Source: FEN-1219 sp037445815 (lineage in GTDB: Bacteria; Pseudomonadota; Gammaproteobacteria; Steroidobacterales; Rariloculaceae). From it: a DNA stretch of 34,294 bases. The position numbers and the translations under genes were made by a program. Every line of letters begins with the position of its first letter. Position 1 is the first letter of the stretch. The notes below the pieces were generated by a model. The model was not told the DNA's origin, searched no databases, and saw only the letters and a program-made list of their open reading frames with translations. The stretch is taken from NCBI GenBank assembly GCA_037445815.1, contig JBBIJV010000008.1, positions 1-34,294 on the forward strand, in the 5' to 3' direction. Below are positions 16,486 through 24,390 of the stretch, piece after piece.

Positions 16486-18219
16486 ATGAGACTCGTGGCT
16501 TGCCTCGCCCTGGCGTGCCTGCTCGGCGCGTGCCAATCGCCGAACGAGCCGCCGTCCGCCCCGGCCGCGAACGCGCCCGCCGCGCCGGCCCCGAATCCCG
16601 AATGGGACAGCTTCCGCGACGCGTTCATCGAGGGCTTCTTCGAGCTCAATCCGGCCTTCGCCGTCGATCAGGGCCGGCACGAGTTCGACGGCCAGATCGG
16701 CGAGTGGAGCGACGAGCAGCTCGCGCGGCAGATCGAGTTCCTACGCATTGCCATCGAAGGCGCCGCGGCGTTCGATACGGCACAGCTCACGGCGGCGCAG
16801 GCCTTCGAGCGCGACTACCTCGCGCACGTCGCGCGCCGCGAGCTCTTCTGGCTCGAGGACGCCGACCAGCCGCACAAGAACCTCACGTGGTACTTCGACA
16901 ACGGCCTCGATCCGAGCGTCTACATCATGCGGCCGTACGCGGATGCCGCCACGCGCCTCGAAGCGTTCATCGCGTATCTGCGCGCGGTTCCGCCGGCGGT
17001 TCAGCAGATCCGCGCGAACCTCGCGGTGCCGATGCCGCTGTCGTTCGTTGAGTACGGCATCGCCGGCTTCAACGGCTTCGCGGATTTCTACTTGAGCGAC
17101 GCGGCGGCCGCATTCGCGAGCGTCGACGATGCGGCGTTGCAGCAGGAGCTCTCGGCGGCCATCGAGGCGGCCGCGAGCGCCATGTCCGACATGGGTGTCT
17201 GGCTCGAGGGCCAGCGCGCGGCGGCAACGCAGGATTTCGCGCTCGGCCCCGAGCGCTTCGCGCGCATGCTCGAAGAGACGGAAGGCGTCACGGTGCCGCT
17301 CGACGAGCTCGAGGCCATCGGCCGCGCCGATCTCGCGCGCAATCGCCAGGCGCTCGAGGAAGCGTGCGCCGTGTTTGCGCCCGGCGCATCGCTCGCTGAT
17401 TGCATGCTACAGATGGACGTTCGGAAGTCGCCGCTCGGCCCCGTCGCCGAGGCGCGAAACCAGTTGCCGGCGCTGAAGCAGTTCATTGTGGACACGGACT
17501 TGGTGTCGATCCCCGGCACCGAGGAGGCTCTCGTCGAGGAAGCACCGCCGTACAACCGGCAGAACTCCGCCTACATCAACATCCCGGGCCCGTACGACTC
17601 AGGGATGCCGTCCGTTTACTACATCTCGCCGCCCGACCCCAACTGGACGCCCGAGGAGCAGGCCGCGTACGTCCCGGGCATCAAGAACCTGCTCTTCACG
17701 TCCGTGCACGAGGTCTGGCCCGGCCACTTCTTGAACTTCCTGCACGCGACGCGCTCGCCGTCGCTGTTCGGCCGCATCTTCGTGGGCTACGCGTTCGCGG
17801 AGGGTTGGGCGCACTATGCCGAGGAGCTCGTCATCGAGGCCGGCCTCGACGGCGGAAGCCCCGAGACGCGCATCGGGCAGCTCTCGAACGCGTTGCTGCG
17901 CGACTGCCGGTATCTCTCGGCGATCGGCCTGCACGCGCGCGGCATGACTCAAGAGGAGTCGCGCGAGCTGTTTCGCACGGAGTGCTTCCAGGACGAAGGC
18001 ACGGCGCGCCAGCAATCCGCGCGCGGCACTTACGACCCGGCGTATCTCAATTACACGCTCGGCAAGCTCATGATCCGCAAGCTGCGCGAGGATTACACGG
18101 CGAGCCGCGGCGGGCGCGCGGCGTGGAAGGAATTCCACGACCGGTTCTTGAGCTACGGCGGCCCGCCGATTCCGCTCGTCCGCCGCGCGATGCTCGGCAA
18201 CGACTCGCCGGCTCTCTAG
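16486..18219 (+). CDS. Secreted DUF885 lipoprotein, putative metallopeptidase
   Basis: 577 aa from ATG 16486. The signal peptide ends with a lipobox (LLGAC, Cys16), so it is a lipoprotein, followed by a Pro/Ala-rich linker. The DUF885 family signature HEVWPGHF (His408, Glu409, His414) resembles a gluzincin zinc site and is followed by FAEGWAHYAEEL with the expected downstream Glu. The C-terminus has TYDPAYLNYTLGKLMIRKLR, also conserved in the family. Family members are thought to be zinc peptidases of M32/M3-like fold, but the substrate is unknown. It stands alone, divergent from a permease; a role in peptide breakdown feeding that permease is only inference. Confidence 0.85.
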   Translation: MRLVACLALACLLGACQSPNEPPSAPAANAPAAPAPNPEWDSFRDAFIEGFFELNPAFAVDQGRHEFDGQIGEWSDEQLARQIEFLRIAIEGAAAFDTAQLTAAQAFERDYLAHVARRELFWLEDADQPHKNLTWYFDNGLDPSVYIMRPYADAATRLEAFIAYLRAVPPAVQQIRANLAVPMPLSFVEYGIAGFNGFADFYLSDAAAAFASVDDAALQQELSAAIEAAASAMSDMGVWLEGQRAAATQDFALGPERFARMLEETEGVTVPLDELEAIGRADLARNRQALEEACAVFAPGASLADCMLQMDVRKSPLGPVAEARNQLPALKQFIVDTDLVSIPGTEEALVEEAPPYNRQNSAYINIPGPYDSGMPSVYYISPPDPNWTPEEQAAYVPGIKNLLFTSVHEVWPGHFLNFLHATRSPSLFGRIFVGYAFAEGWAHYAEELVIEAGLDGGSPETRIGQLSNALLRDCRYLSAIGLHARGMTQEESRELFRTECFQDEGTARQQSARGTYDPAYLNYTLGKLMIRKLREDYTASRGGRAAWKEFHDRFLSYGGPPIPLVRRAMLGNDSPAL

Positions 18220-18251
18220 ACCGACTCGCCGTCGAAATGGGTGACGGCTCC

Positions 18252-18734
18252 TTACTCCGGCGCTTTCGCCTTCTCGAGCGACACCGCGTTGATGCAGAAC
18301 CGCAGCCCGCTCGGCGGCGGCCCGTCCGGGAATACATGCCCCAGGTGCGCGTCGCAGACGTTGCACGTCGCCTCGATGCGCTGCATCCCGTAGCTCGTGT
18401 CGAGGTGGTACGCCACGACGCCCCGCTCGAGCGGCTGCGTGAAGCTCGGCCACCCCGTGCGGCTGTCGAACTTGCTCGTCGAATCGAAGAGCGGCGTGCC
18501 GCAGCAGACGCAGTGATAGCGCGCCGGCGCGAACAGCGCGCACATCTCGGAGCTGAAGGCTCGCTCGGTGCCCTTCTCTCGCGTGACGTGGTATTGCTCG
18601 CCCGTGAGCTGCGCGCGCCATTCGGCGTCGGTCTTCTCGACACGGCGCGGCGGCGGCTCGTTGCCCGAGCGCGCGAGCTCGACGACGTGCTTCCAGCGGA
18701 GCTCTTCGGGCTCCGGTTCGCGTACGGCGCTCAT
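18252..18734 (-). CDS. msrB: Peptide-methionine (R)-S-oxide reductase
   Basis: 160 aa. Zinc ligands are the pairs Cys75/Cys78 (CVCC) and Cys124/Cys127 (CNVC). The catalytic cysteine is Cys147 in GLRFCINA, with Ala in place of the more usual Ser after Asn. RTGWPSF and AHLGHVFPDGP are typical. No signal peptide, so cytoplasmic. It reduces methionine-R-sulfoxide in proteins with thioredoxin. Its start lies one base after the msrA stop, so the two form an operon repairing both sulfoxide epimers. Confidence 0.96.
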   Translation of the reverse strand: MSAVREPEPEELRWKHVVELARSGNEPPPRRVEKTDAEWRAQLTGEQYHVTREKGTERAFSSEMCALFAPARYHCVCCGTPLFDSTSKFDSRTGWPSFTQPLERGVVAYHLDTSYGMQRIEATCNVCDAHLGHVFPDGPPPSGLRFCINAVSLEKAKAPE

Positions 18735-18735
18735 G

Positions 18736-19251
18736 CTAGGCCGTCCGCGCCGCGCGGCGCGGCAGCTTCCAGTGCGGCCGCGCGAAGTGGCAGGTGTAGC
18801 CGCCCGGATTGCGCAGCAGATAGTCCTGGTGCTCGGGCTCGGCCTCCCAGAACGGCCCGGCCGGCCTCACCTCCGTGACGACGGGGCCCGGCCAGAGCTT
18901 CGAGGCATTGACGTCGGCGATCGTATCCTCGGCGATGTCGCGCTGCTCGTCCGTCAGGTAATAGATGCCGGAGCGGTACGACGTGCCAACGTCGTTGCCC
19001 TGGCGGTTCTTCGTCGTCGGGTCGTGGATCTGGAAGAAGAACTCGAGCAGCTCGCGGTACGAGAGCCGCTGCGGGTCGAAGACGACCTCGATCGCCTCGG
19101 CGTGACTTCCGTGATTGCGGTACGTCGCGTTCGGCACGTCGCCTCCGCTGTAGCCGACGCGCGTCGAGACCACGCCGGGCAGCCTGCGGATCAAGTCCTG
19201 CATGCCCCAGAAGCAGCCGCCGGCCAAGATTGCGGTTTCGGTTTGGCTCAT
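18736..19251 (-). CDS. msrA: Peptide-methionine (S)-S-oxide reductase
   Basis: 171 aa from ATG 19251, chosen because GGAGAG sits just upstream and family similarity starts at TETAILAGGCFWG; an upstream in-frame extension is unsupported. The catalytic Cys13 lies in GGCFWG. RVGYSGGDVPNATYRNHGSH, AEAIEVVFDP, FFFQIHDPTTKNRQGNDVGTSYRS and HQDYLLRNPGGYTCH are standard family blocks (quoted in short pieces). It reduces methionine-S-sulfoxide. It is upstream partner of msrB. Its start region faces the left copy of the ATPase tail. Confidence 0.96.
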   Translation of the reverse strand: MSQTETAILAGGCFWGMQDLIRRLPGVVSTRVGYSGGDVPNATYRNHGSHAEAIEVVFDPQRLSYRELLEFFFQIHDPTTKNRQGNDVGTSYRSGIYYLTDEQRDIAEDTIADVNASKLWPGPVVTEVRPAGPFWEAEPEHQDYLLRNPGGYTCHFARPHWKLPRRAARTA

Positions 19252-19332
19252 ATCGCTCTCCGTGGAAGGCTCAAGCATAAGCCTTTGAGCGCTCCGGGCG
19301 AGAGCTCGTTTTCGGCTCTGTGCAGCCAACCT

Positions 19333-19465
19333 CTACTACACGCGCAAGCTGCGCCCGAAAGAGTCGTTGCAACGCGTCCTCGATCTCCCCAAACCGCAGG
19401 AGCGCGAAGGCGTGAAAATAGCACCGCTCGCGGAGTGGCTCGAGCGCTTACCCGGCGCCGCGTGA
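19333..19465 (+). pseudogene. Tail fragment of a DUF4143 AAA ATPase gene (left copy)
   Basis: The frame reads YYTRKLRPKESLQRVLDLPK, then EREGVKIAPLAEWLERLPGAA and TGA at 19463-19465. This is the C-terminal 44 residues of the ATPase whose full-length (broken) copy lies at 24391-25520. Nothing recognisable as the rest of the gene precedes it; a few upstream residues (NL) may extend the match. It is a remnant left of the mer cluster. Confidence 0.85.
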
Positions 19466-19496
19466 GGCGCCCTCGATGAAGCGGCGCTCCTTGCCG
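19333..19496 (+). repeat. Direct repeat, left copy, flanking the mer cluster
   Basis: 164 bp matching 25388-25551 with 5 substitutions and no gaps by direct comparison. It covers the ATPase 3' end and 31 bp after the stop codon. The identity beyond the stop argues for duplication of DNA rather than protein-level conservation. Confidence 0.95.
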
Positions 19497-19626
19497 GAAC
19501 GTCGCGGGCGGCAGCCGCTCAAGAGATTCCCCGCTCTCAATTCGCTTCGGAGCGCTGCTCCCTCTCTGGACGCTGCAGTGCATGCGGGGCGTGACCGGCC
19601 TCACTGGCGGCAGGGGCTCGCGAAGG

Positions 19627-20061
19627 CTAGCGACGAGCGTCCGTCAATCGCGTTCCGGAATCGAACAGGACATCGATGATCGGACACTTGGGAACGGCTC
19701 CGCCTTCACATTCGGAAGCGATGCGCATGAGCGTCCTTTCGAGGCCCCGCAGATCCGCGATCTTGCGGCGCACGTCGGCGGCGTGCTCGAGCGTGAGAGA
19801 TCGAACCTCTCCGCACGTGTATTTCCGGCCGTCGACGAGATCGAGCAGCCCGCGGATCTCCTTCATCGAAAATCCAAGCTCGCGGCAGCGGCGAATGAAC
19901 ACCAACCGTTTGAGATGCGTTTCCGTGTAAAGCCGGTGGCCGCCATCGGTGCGGGGCGGGTTGGGCAACAGGCCGGATTGCTCGTAGTAGCGTACGGTCT
20001 CCACTTTCACCTGCGACTGCCTCGCGAGCTCGCCGATACCGTAGGTCCGTGGCGTGGCCAT
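19627..20061 (-). CDS. merR: MerR-type mercury-responsive regulator
   Basis: 144 aa, the standard MerR length. The winged helix-turn-helix covers YGIGELARQSQVKVETVRYYE, then RTDGGHRLY. The three Hg(II)-binding cysteines are placed as in Tn501 MerR (82, 117, 126): here Cys83 (KYTCGEV), Cys118 and Cys126 (ECEGG...PKCPIIDVL). This favours mercury over lead or copper sensing. It is transcribed away from merP, with the shared promoter/operator at about 20071-20101. Without Hg it represses, and with Hg it twists the long-spacer promoter into an active form. The C-terminal tail (FDSGTRLTDARR) is ordinary. Confidence 0.9.
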   Translation of the reverse strand: MATPRTYGIGELARQSQVKVETVRYYEQSGLLPNPPRTDGGHRLYTETHLKRLVFIRRCRELGFSMKEIRGLLDLVDGRKYTCGEVRSLTLEHAADVRRKIADLRGLERTLMRIASECEGGAVPKCPIIDVLFDSGTRLTDARR

Positions 20062-20070
20062 GATCGCCTC

Positions 20071-20101
20071 TTGAATCTATAGCAACTGGAGCTTTTACCA
20101 T
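20071..20101 (+). promoter_or_regulatory. MerR-controlled promoter and operator of merP-merT-merA
   Basis: -35 TTGAAT (20071-20076) and -10 TACCAT (20096-20101) are separated by 19 bp, the long spacer diagnostic of MerR-family targets. Inside the spacer lies the imperfect dyad CTATAG-CAA-CTGGAG (20077-20091). It lies between the divergent merR and merP starts. The dyad resembles, from memory, the PbrR/CadR-type operator more than the classical Tn501 mer operator. Confidence 0.8.
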
Positions 20102-20155
20102 AGCGGCTCGGATTGTTTGAGCTCAAGACCGATGGTCGAAGCGAAGGAGGTCGTG

Positions 20156-20446
20156 ATGAAGAAGCCACTGCCATTACTGGGCTTATCTGCGCTCGCGGTT
20201 GTTGCAGGGACAGCGTGGGCAGGCGAGCAAACCGCAACCTTGGCCGTGGAGAAGATGTATTGCGCGCTCTGCCCGCTGACGGTGACCAAGGCGATCGAGC
20301 AGGTCGAGGGCGTGTCCGCGGTTCGAGTGAGCTTCGATCGCAAGGAGGCGGTCGTCACGTTCGAAGACTCGATTACGAGTCTCCGGGATATCGCCGCGGC
20401 GTCGACGAACGCGGGCTACCCCGCGCACGTCAAGGATCCCGGATGA
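20156..20446 (+). CDS. merP: Periplasmic mercury-binding protein MerP-like
   Basis: 96 aa from ATG 20156, decided by AAGGAGG at 20144-20150 with 5-base spacing. A signal peptide (PLPLLGLSALAVVAGTAWA) ends near residue 22. The mature part is one heavy-metal-associated domain with the metal-binding pair in KMYCALCPLTV (Cys36, Cys39), followed by GVSAVRVSFDRKEAVVTFED. It captures Hg(II) in the periplasm and hands it to MerT. It is the first gene after the MerR-controlled promoter; in most Gram-negative mer operons merT comes first. Confidence 0.88.
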   Translation: MKKPLPLLGLSALAVVAGTAWAGEQTATLAVEKMYCALCPLTVTKAIEQVEGVSAVRVSFDRKEAVVTFEDSITSLRDIAAASTNAGYPAHVKDPG

Positions 20447-20574
20447 CGGAAACGCGCCGGGCGCACAGTGCAGCCAACTGGAGCATCGCCGTGACGGCGC
20501 GGCGCGGGGACAGTGTGCGCCTCGGCGCTGTCCCTTCGCTGCGAGCCCTTAGCCTGGCAGAGGTTACGAAATGA
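20443..20574 (+). CDS. Possible 43-aa small ORF bridging merP and merT
   Basis: ATG 20443 overlaps the merP stop (ATGA) and its stop TGA 20572-20574 overlaps the merT start at 20571 (ATGA again). The peptide MTETRRAHSAANWSIAV... is basic and has no recognisable domain or membrane span. The exact overlap at both ends is what one expects for translational coupling, but a 124-bp gap with a stem-loop could produce this by chance. Confidence 0.3.
   Translation: MTETRRAHSAANWSIAVTARRGDSVRLGAVPSLRALSLAEVTK
20507..20534 (+). repeat. Stem-loop between merP and merT
   Basis: GGGACAG (20507-20513) and CTGTCCC (20528-20534) are perfect inverted repeats around a GC-rich 14-base loop, followed by TTC. 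It may reduce read-through or set the merP to merT expression ratio. Confidence 0.4.
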
Positions 20575-20939
20575 TCGATACGCCGACCGGGGAAACGGCG
20601 AAGCGCGGGCTGCTCGCGGCGGGCGGAGTGGTCGGCGCCGTGCTCGCCTCCTCCTGCTGCATAGGACCGCTGCTGCTGCTGAGCCTCGGCGTCAGCGGTG
20701 CCTGGATAGGCAATTTGACGGCACTCGCACCCTATCAACCCCTGTTTCTCGTGGTGACAGCGGGCTTTCTCGCGGCCGGCTTCTGGCGTGTGTACGGCAA
20801 GCCGAAGATTGTCTGCGAAGAGGGCGCCTATTGCGCGAACCCCAAGTCGGGCACCGTGCTGAAGGTGGCGCTGTGGGTGGCGACATTGCTCGCGTTGTCG
20901 GCGGTCGCGGTCAACCTGCTCGCGCCGCGCTTGCTCTGA
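20571..20939 (+). CDS. merT: Mercuric ion transporter MerT
   Basis: 122 aa with three hydrophobic segments (about residues 13-48, 55-75, 97-117). The first carries the vicinal cysteine pair of MerT (SSCCIGPLLLLSLGVSGAW, Cys29-Cys30), and the cytoplasmic loop carries Cys82 and Cys88 (VCEEGAYCANP). Hg(II) passes from MerP to these pairs and into the cytoplasm for reduction. It follows merP and precedes merA by 32 bp. Confidence 0.92.
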   Translation: MIDTPTGETAKRGLLAAGGVVGAVLASSCCIGPLLLLSLGVSGAWIGNLTALAPYQPLFLVVTAGFLAAGFWRVYGKPKIVCEEGAYCANPKSGTVLKVALWVATLLALSAVAVNLLAPRLL

Positions 20940-20971
20940 CGAACCGATGTCAAACGGAAGTGTCGAGCACT

Positions 20972-22600
20972 ATGGCCACTGCTCGGGTGAAGGTGTCCGG
21001 CACGACGTGTGCGCACTGCGCGCGCACGGTGGAAGGTGCTCTGAATGAACTCCCAGGCGTGCGGGCGAGTGTCTCTTACGAGGATTCACTCGCCACGGTT
21101 GCGCATGCCGGTGACGTCGACACGGACGCGTTGCTGCGCTCGGTGCAGGCTACAGGCTACGGTGCCACGTTGATCGACGATTCCGCGCCGGCGCGATCGA
21201 TGCGACGACCGAACGGCCTGCACGTGGCGGTGATCGGTAGCGGCAGCGCCGCGTTTGCTGCCGCGATCAAGGCGACTGAAGCAGGCGCCCAGGTCACGAT
21301 GATCGAATCAGGCACCTTGGGCGGTACCTGCGTCAACGTCGGCTGCGTGCCCTCGAAGATCATGATTCGCGCCGCCCACGTCGCGCATCTGCAAGCGCAT
21401 CAGCCGTTCGGCGGTATCGCACGCAGCGAACCCCGTATCGCATGGCAGAAGCTCGTCGCCCAGCAGCAGGCGCGCGTCGAGGAGCTGCGCGCGACCAAGT
21501 ACCAGAGCATTCTCGATGGCAACTCAGCGATCAGATTCGTGCAGGGACGCGCCCGCTTCGAGGATACGCGCACCGTGCTGGTAACCGGCGCGGCGCGCGA
21601 GGAGCGCATCATCGCCGATCGGTTTCTGATCGCGACCGGCGCATCGCCATCGCTTCCGGAGATCCCGGGGCTGGCCGAGACACCTTACTGGACATCGACC
21701 GAGGCGCTGGTCGCCGAGACGCTGCCGAAACGTCTCGTCGTCATCGGCGGTTCGGTGGTCGCGGTCGAGCTCGCGCAGGCGTTTCGACGTCTGGGCTCCG
21801 AGGTGACCGTGGTGGCGCGCAGCACCTTGCTTTCCCACGAAGATTCGGAGCTCGGCCGGGGGCTTCAGAAAGCCTTCGAGCGGGAAGATATTCGAGTGCT
21901 CACGCACGCCGTGCCGCGCCGGGTGGCCTATGACGGGGCCTTTTGGCTTGAGGTGCAGGCCGAAACACTGGCCTGTGATGCGCTGCTCGTGGCCACCGGC
22001 CGTCGTCCCAATACGGCCGATCTCGACCTGGACCGCGCCGGCGTCAGGCTCGCAGGCAACGGCGCGGTGATCGTCGACGAGAGGTTGCGCACGTCCGCCC
22101 CGCATATTTACGCGGCGGGGGACTGCACGAGCCAGCCGCAGTACGTGTACGTCGCCGCCGCGGCGGGCACGCGGGCAGCCATCAACATGACCGGGGGCAA
22201 TGCGGCCCTTGATCTCGACGCGATGCCCGCTGTGATCTTCACCGACCCGCAGGTCGCGACGGTGGGGCTCACTCTGGCACGGGCGGAGGCGACAGGGTTC
22301 GAGGCCGAAGCAAGAACGCTGACGCTCGATAACGTCCCGCGCGCGCTCGCGAACTTCGAGACCCATGGATTCATCAAATTGGTTGCCGAGCGCGGCGCCG
22401 GGCGATTGCTGGGTGCGCAGGTATTGGCGGACTCGGCCGGTGAAATCATCCAGACGGCTGCTCTTGCGATCCGCAACCACATGACGATTGTCGACCTCGC
22501 CGACCAGCTCTTCCCCTACCTCACAATGGTCGAGGGCCTAAAGCTCTGCGCACAGGCGTTCATGAAGGACGTGAAGATGCTCTCCTGCTGCGCCGGGTGA
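20972..22600 (+). CDS. merA: Mercuric reductase MerA with N-terminal metal-binding domain
   Basis: 542 aa. Residues 3-68 form one heavy-metal-associated domain (GTTCAHCARTV, Cys13/Cys16). The flavoprotein core begins with VAVIGSGSAAFAAA and has the redox active site GGTCVNVGCVPSK (Cys120, Cys125), an NAD(P) motif VVIGGSVVAVELAQAF, APHIYAAGDCTSQPQYVYVAA, and the C-terminal Hg-binding pair Cys539-Cys540 (LSCCAG) which separates MerA from other disulfide reductases. It reduces Hg(II) to volatile Hg(0) with NADPH in the cytoplasm. The ribosome binding site is weak (GGAAG, 12 bases upstream). Confidence 0.96.
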   Translation: MATARVKVSGTTCAHCARTVEGALNELPGVRASVSYEDSLATVAHAGDVDTDALLRSVQATGYGATLIDDSAPARSMRRPNGLHVAVIGSGSAAFAAAIKATEAGAQVTMIESGTLGGTCVNVGCVPSKIMIRAAHVAHLQAHQPFGGIARSEPRIAWQKLVAQQQARVEELRATKYQSILDGNSAIRFVQGRARFEDTRTVLVTGAAREERIIADRFLIATGASPSLPEIPGLAETPYWTSTEALVAETLPKRLVVIGGSVVAVELAQAFRRLGSEVTVVARSTLLSHEDSELGRGLQKAFEREDIRVLTHAVPRRVAYDGAFWLEVQAETLACDALLVATGRRPNTADLDLDRAGVRLAGNGAVIVDERLRTSAPHIYAAGDCTSQPQYVYVAAAAGTRAAINMTGGNAALDLDAMPAVIFTDPQVATVGLTLARAEATGFEAEARTLTLDNVPRALANFETHGFIKLVAERGAGRLLGAQVLADSAGEIIQTAALAIRNHMTIVDLADQLFPYLTMVEGLKLCAQAFMKDVKMLSCCAG

Positions 22601-22625
22601 GCGGACATGACGGCAACGGAGTGTA

Positions 22626-22641
22626 GCGCCAAGGGTGGCGC
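22626..22641 (+). terminator. Hairpin between merA and the next reductase gene
   Basis: GCGCCA (22626-22631) pairs with TGGCGC (22636-22641) with loop AGGG, 26 bases after the merA stop. No T tract. It may partly end the mer transcript. Confidence 0.35.
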
Positions 22642-22733
22642 CCTCCTGGGAGGATCGGCGGTCGATCCACCAGATTAGGCGCGGTCGAGTCACGACCCTT
22701 GGCATACGCGCCCCCACGGAGAGGAGAGCGGCG

Positions 22734-24086
22734 ATGGACACGAAGTTCGATTTGCTCGTCATCGGCACCGGGACGGCCGCGAGCGTCGCGGCCACGCGCT
22801 GCCGCGCGGCCGGATGGCAAGTGGCTGTCATCGATCATCGTCCGTACGGAGGGACCTGCGCGCTTCGAGGGTGCGACCCAAAGAAAATGCTGATCGCAGG
22901 CGCGGAGGCCATCGACGCGGCGCACCGCATGAGCGAAAGAGAAGTCGTGCGCGGTGAAATCGGCATCGATTGGCCGGCGCTGATGCGGTTCAAACGGAGC
23001 TTCACGGATCCCGTGCCCGAGCGCCGGCGGGCGATGTTTGCCGAGAAGGGGATTGCGGCCTTCCGAGGGCGAGCCCGTCTTTCGGGTACGAATCACGTGA
23101 CGGTCGGCGAACAGGTTCTCGAGGGCCGCTACATCGTCATCGCCGCGGGAGCGGAACCTGTCGCTCTGTCGATCGAGGGCCATCAACACGTGCTCCTGAG
23201 CGACGACTTTCTCGATCTGGAGACACTGCCGCGGCGGATCGTCTTCATTGGCGCCGGGTACATTGGGTTTGAGTTCGCACATATCGCGGCGCGCGCCGGC
23301 GCCGAGGTCACGCTCTTGCAGCGGAGCGCACGCCCCTTGCCGGCGTTCGATCCTGATCTCGTGGCGCTGTTGGTCGAGCGCACTCGTCGGCTCGGCGTCA
23401 ACGTGCAGCTGCGGCACGAGGTCGTTCGTGTCGAACCCCGCGGTAGCGCGTTCGCCGTCACTGCGATGACCTCCGAGGGCGATGCTCGATTCGACGCGGA
23501 CCTCGTCGTGCACAGTGCAGGCCGCGAACCGGCTGTCGAAGCACTCGATCTTGATGCAGCGGGAGTCGAGCACGATGGCGCCGTGATCCATACAAACGAG
23601 CATCTACAGAGCCGATCCAATCCGGCCGTCTACATCGCGGGTGATGCTTCGAGCACCCGGTTGCCGCTCACACCCGTGGCGGCGCTCGAAGGCAAGGCCG
23701 TCGCCGCGAACTTGCTGGAAGGCAACCATGCACAGGTCGACTACAACGGCATCCCGAGCGCGGTGTTCTCGCTACCACCGCTCGCGCGCGTTGGGATGCT
23801 CGAGGCAGAGGCGAAGGAAGCCGGTCTGCACTTTGTGGTTAAGCATGAGGTCGTTCCACACTGGTACACGGCGGTTCGGGTCAATGAGCCTTGCTACGGC
23901 TTCAAGACCCTCGTCGACAAGGGCACGGATCGCGTATTGGGCGCCCACGTCGTGGGGCCGGACGCGCCCGACGTCGTGAATCTTTTCGCGCTGGCCGTGC
24001 GCTCGGGGCTGACGGCGCGAGATCTGAAGTATGCCAAGTTCGTTTACCCGACGGCGGCATCCGACCTCGAGTACATGCTGCCGTGA
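22734..24086 (+). CDS. FAD-dependent pyridine nucleotide-disulfide oxidoreductase family protein
   Basis: 450 aa from ATG 22734 with GGAGAG upstream. The FAD-binding start DLLVIGTGTAASVAATRC and redox motif YGGTCALRGCDPKK (Cys42, Cys47) place it in the glutathione reductase/mercuric reductase family. The NAD(P) site is FIGAGYIGFEFAHIAARAGAEV and the second FAD motif is PAVYIAGDAS. The C-terminus has YPTAASDLEYML where typical members have HPT-x-x-E, so the catalytic His is replaced by Tyr438. It lacks the paired C-terminal cysteines of MerA. It probably reduces a small thiol, quinone or metal rather than glutathione disulfide. The position right after merA suggests a role in metal or thiol stress. 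Confidence 0.82.
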   Translation: MDTKFDLLVIGTGTAASVAATRCRAAGWQVAVIDHRPYGGTCALRGCDPKKMLIAGAEAIDAAHRMSEREVVRGEIGIDWPALMRFKRSFTDPVPERRRAMFAEKGIAAFRGRARLSGTNHVTVGEQVLEGRYIVIAAGAEPVALSIEGHQHVLLSDDFLDLETLPRRIVFIGAGYIGFEFAHIAARAGAEVTLLQRSARPLPAFDPDLVALLVERTRRLGVNVQLRHEVVRVEPRGSAFAVTAMTSEGDARFDADLVVHSAGREPAVEALDLDAAGVEHDGAVIHTNEHLQSRSNPAVYIAGDASSTRLPLTPVAALEGKAVAANLLEGNHAQVDYNGIPSAVFSLPPLARVGMLEAEAKEAGLHFVVKHEVVPHWYTAVRVNEPCYGFKTLVDKGTDRVLGAHVVGPDAPDVVNLFALAVRSGLTARDLKYAKFVYPTAASDLEYMLP

Positions 24087-24390
24087 GCTCGCGGCAGACG
24101 CTGGTCCGCCTCATGCGATACGCACTCCGCTCGTTTCGCCGCCAAACACGGCTGCCCGAGTCCGCTTCGCGTGGAACTCGTCGAGGCTCCCAGGCCGGAC
24201 AAGAACTCCTCGACGGCAGCCCGGACGGCCCGCGAAATCTTCGGGCCTGACGAGCTCGATGCTCAGGCGGCTTGCATGTCACGAAAGATGTCGTCGCGGT
24301 CGGCGTAGCGATCGGCATCGATCGAGGGTTGTCGCCAACCTTCGAGCACGTCCGGCGTCGCTGCAATCGCGACCTAACTAAAATGGCCAT
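24087..24390 (+). other. Gap between the mer cluster and the broken ATPase gene
   Basis: About 300 bp with no convincing gene. On the minus strand a short frame ends in TPDVLEGWRQPSIDADRYAD then RDDIFRDMQAA and a stop near 24251. This is protein-like, but neither start nor family is recognisable; it may be debris of a small antitoxin-type gene. No promoter or terminator is clear. Confidence 0.4.

Noticed and set aside
15280..16489. Long plus-strand frame opposite the permease gene
   Set aside because: Almost entirely Arg, His, Asp and Glu, the antisense pattern of a hydrophobic membrane protein gene.
19320..20478. Shared 11-mer GTGCAGCCAAC at 19320-19330 and 20468-20478 as insertion-site duplication
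   Set aside because: Too short and not at symmetrical element ends; could occur by chance in this composition.
22607..22678. 23-codon frame after merA (MTATECSAKGGALLGG...)
   Set aside because: Short, overlaps a hairpin, no similarity to known mer genes; chance is the simpler explanation.
24240..24380. Minus-strand short frame ending RDDIFRDMQAA as an antitoxin gene
   Set aside because: Protein-like, but no start, no recognisable domain and no toxin next to it.
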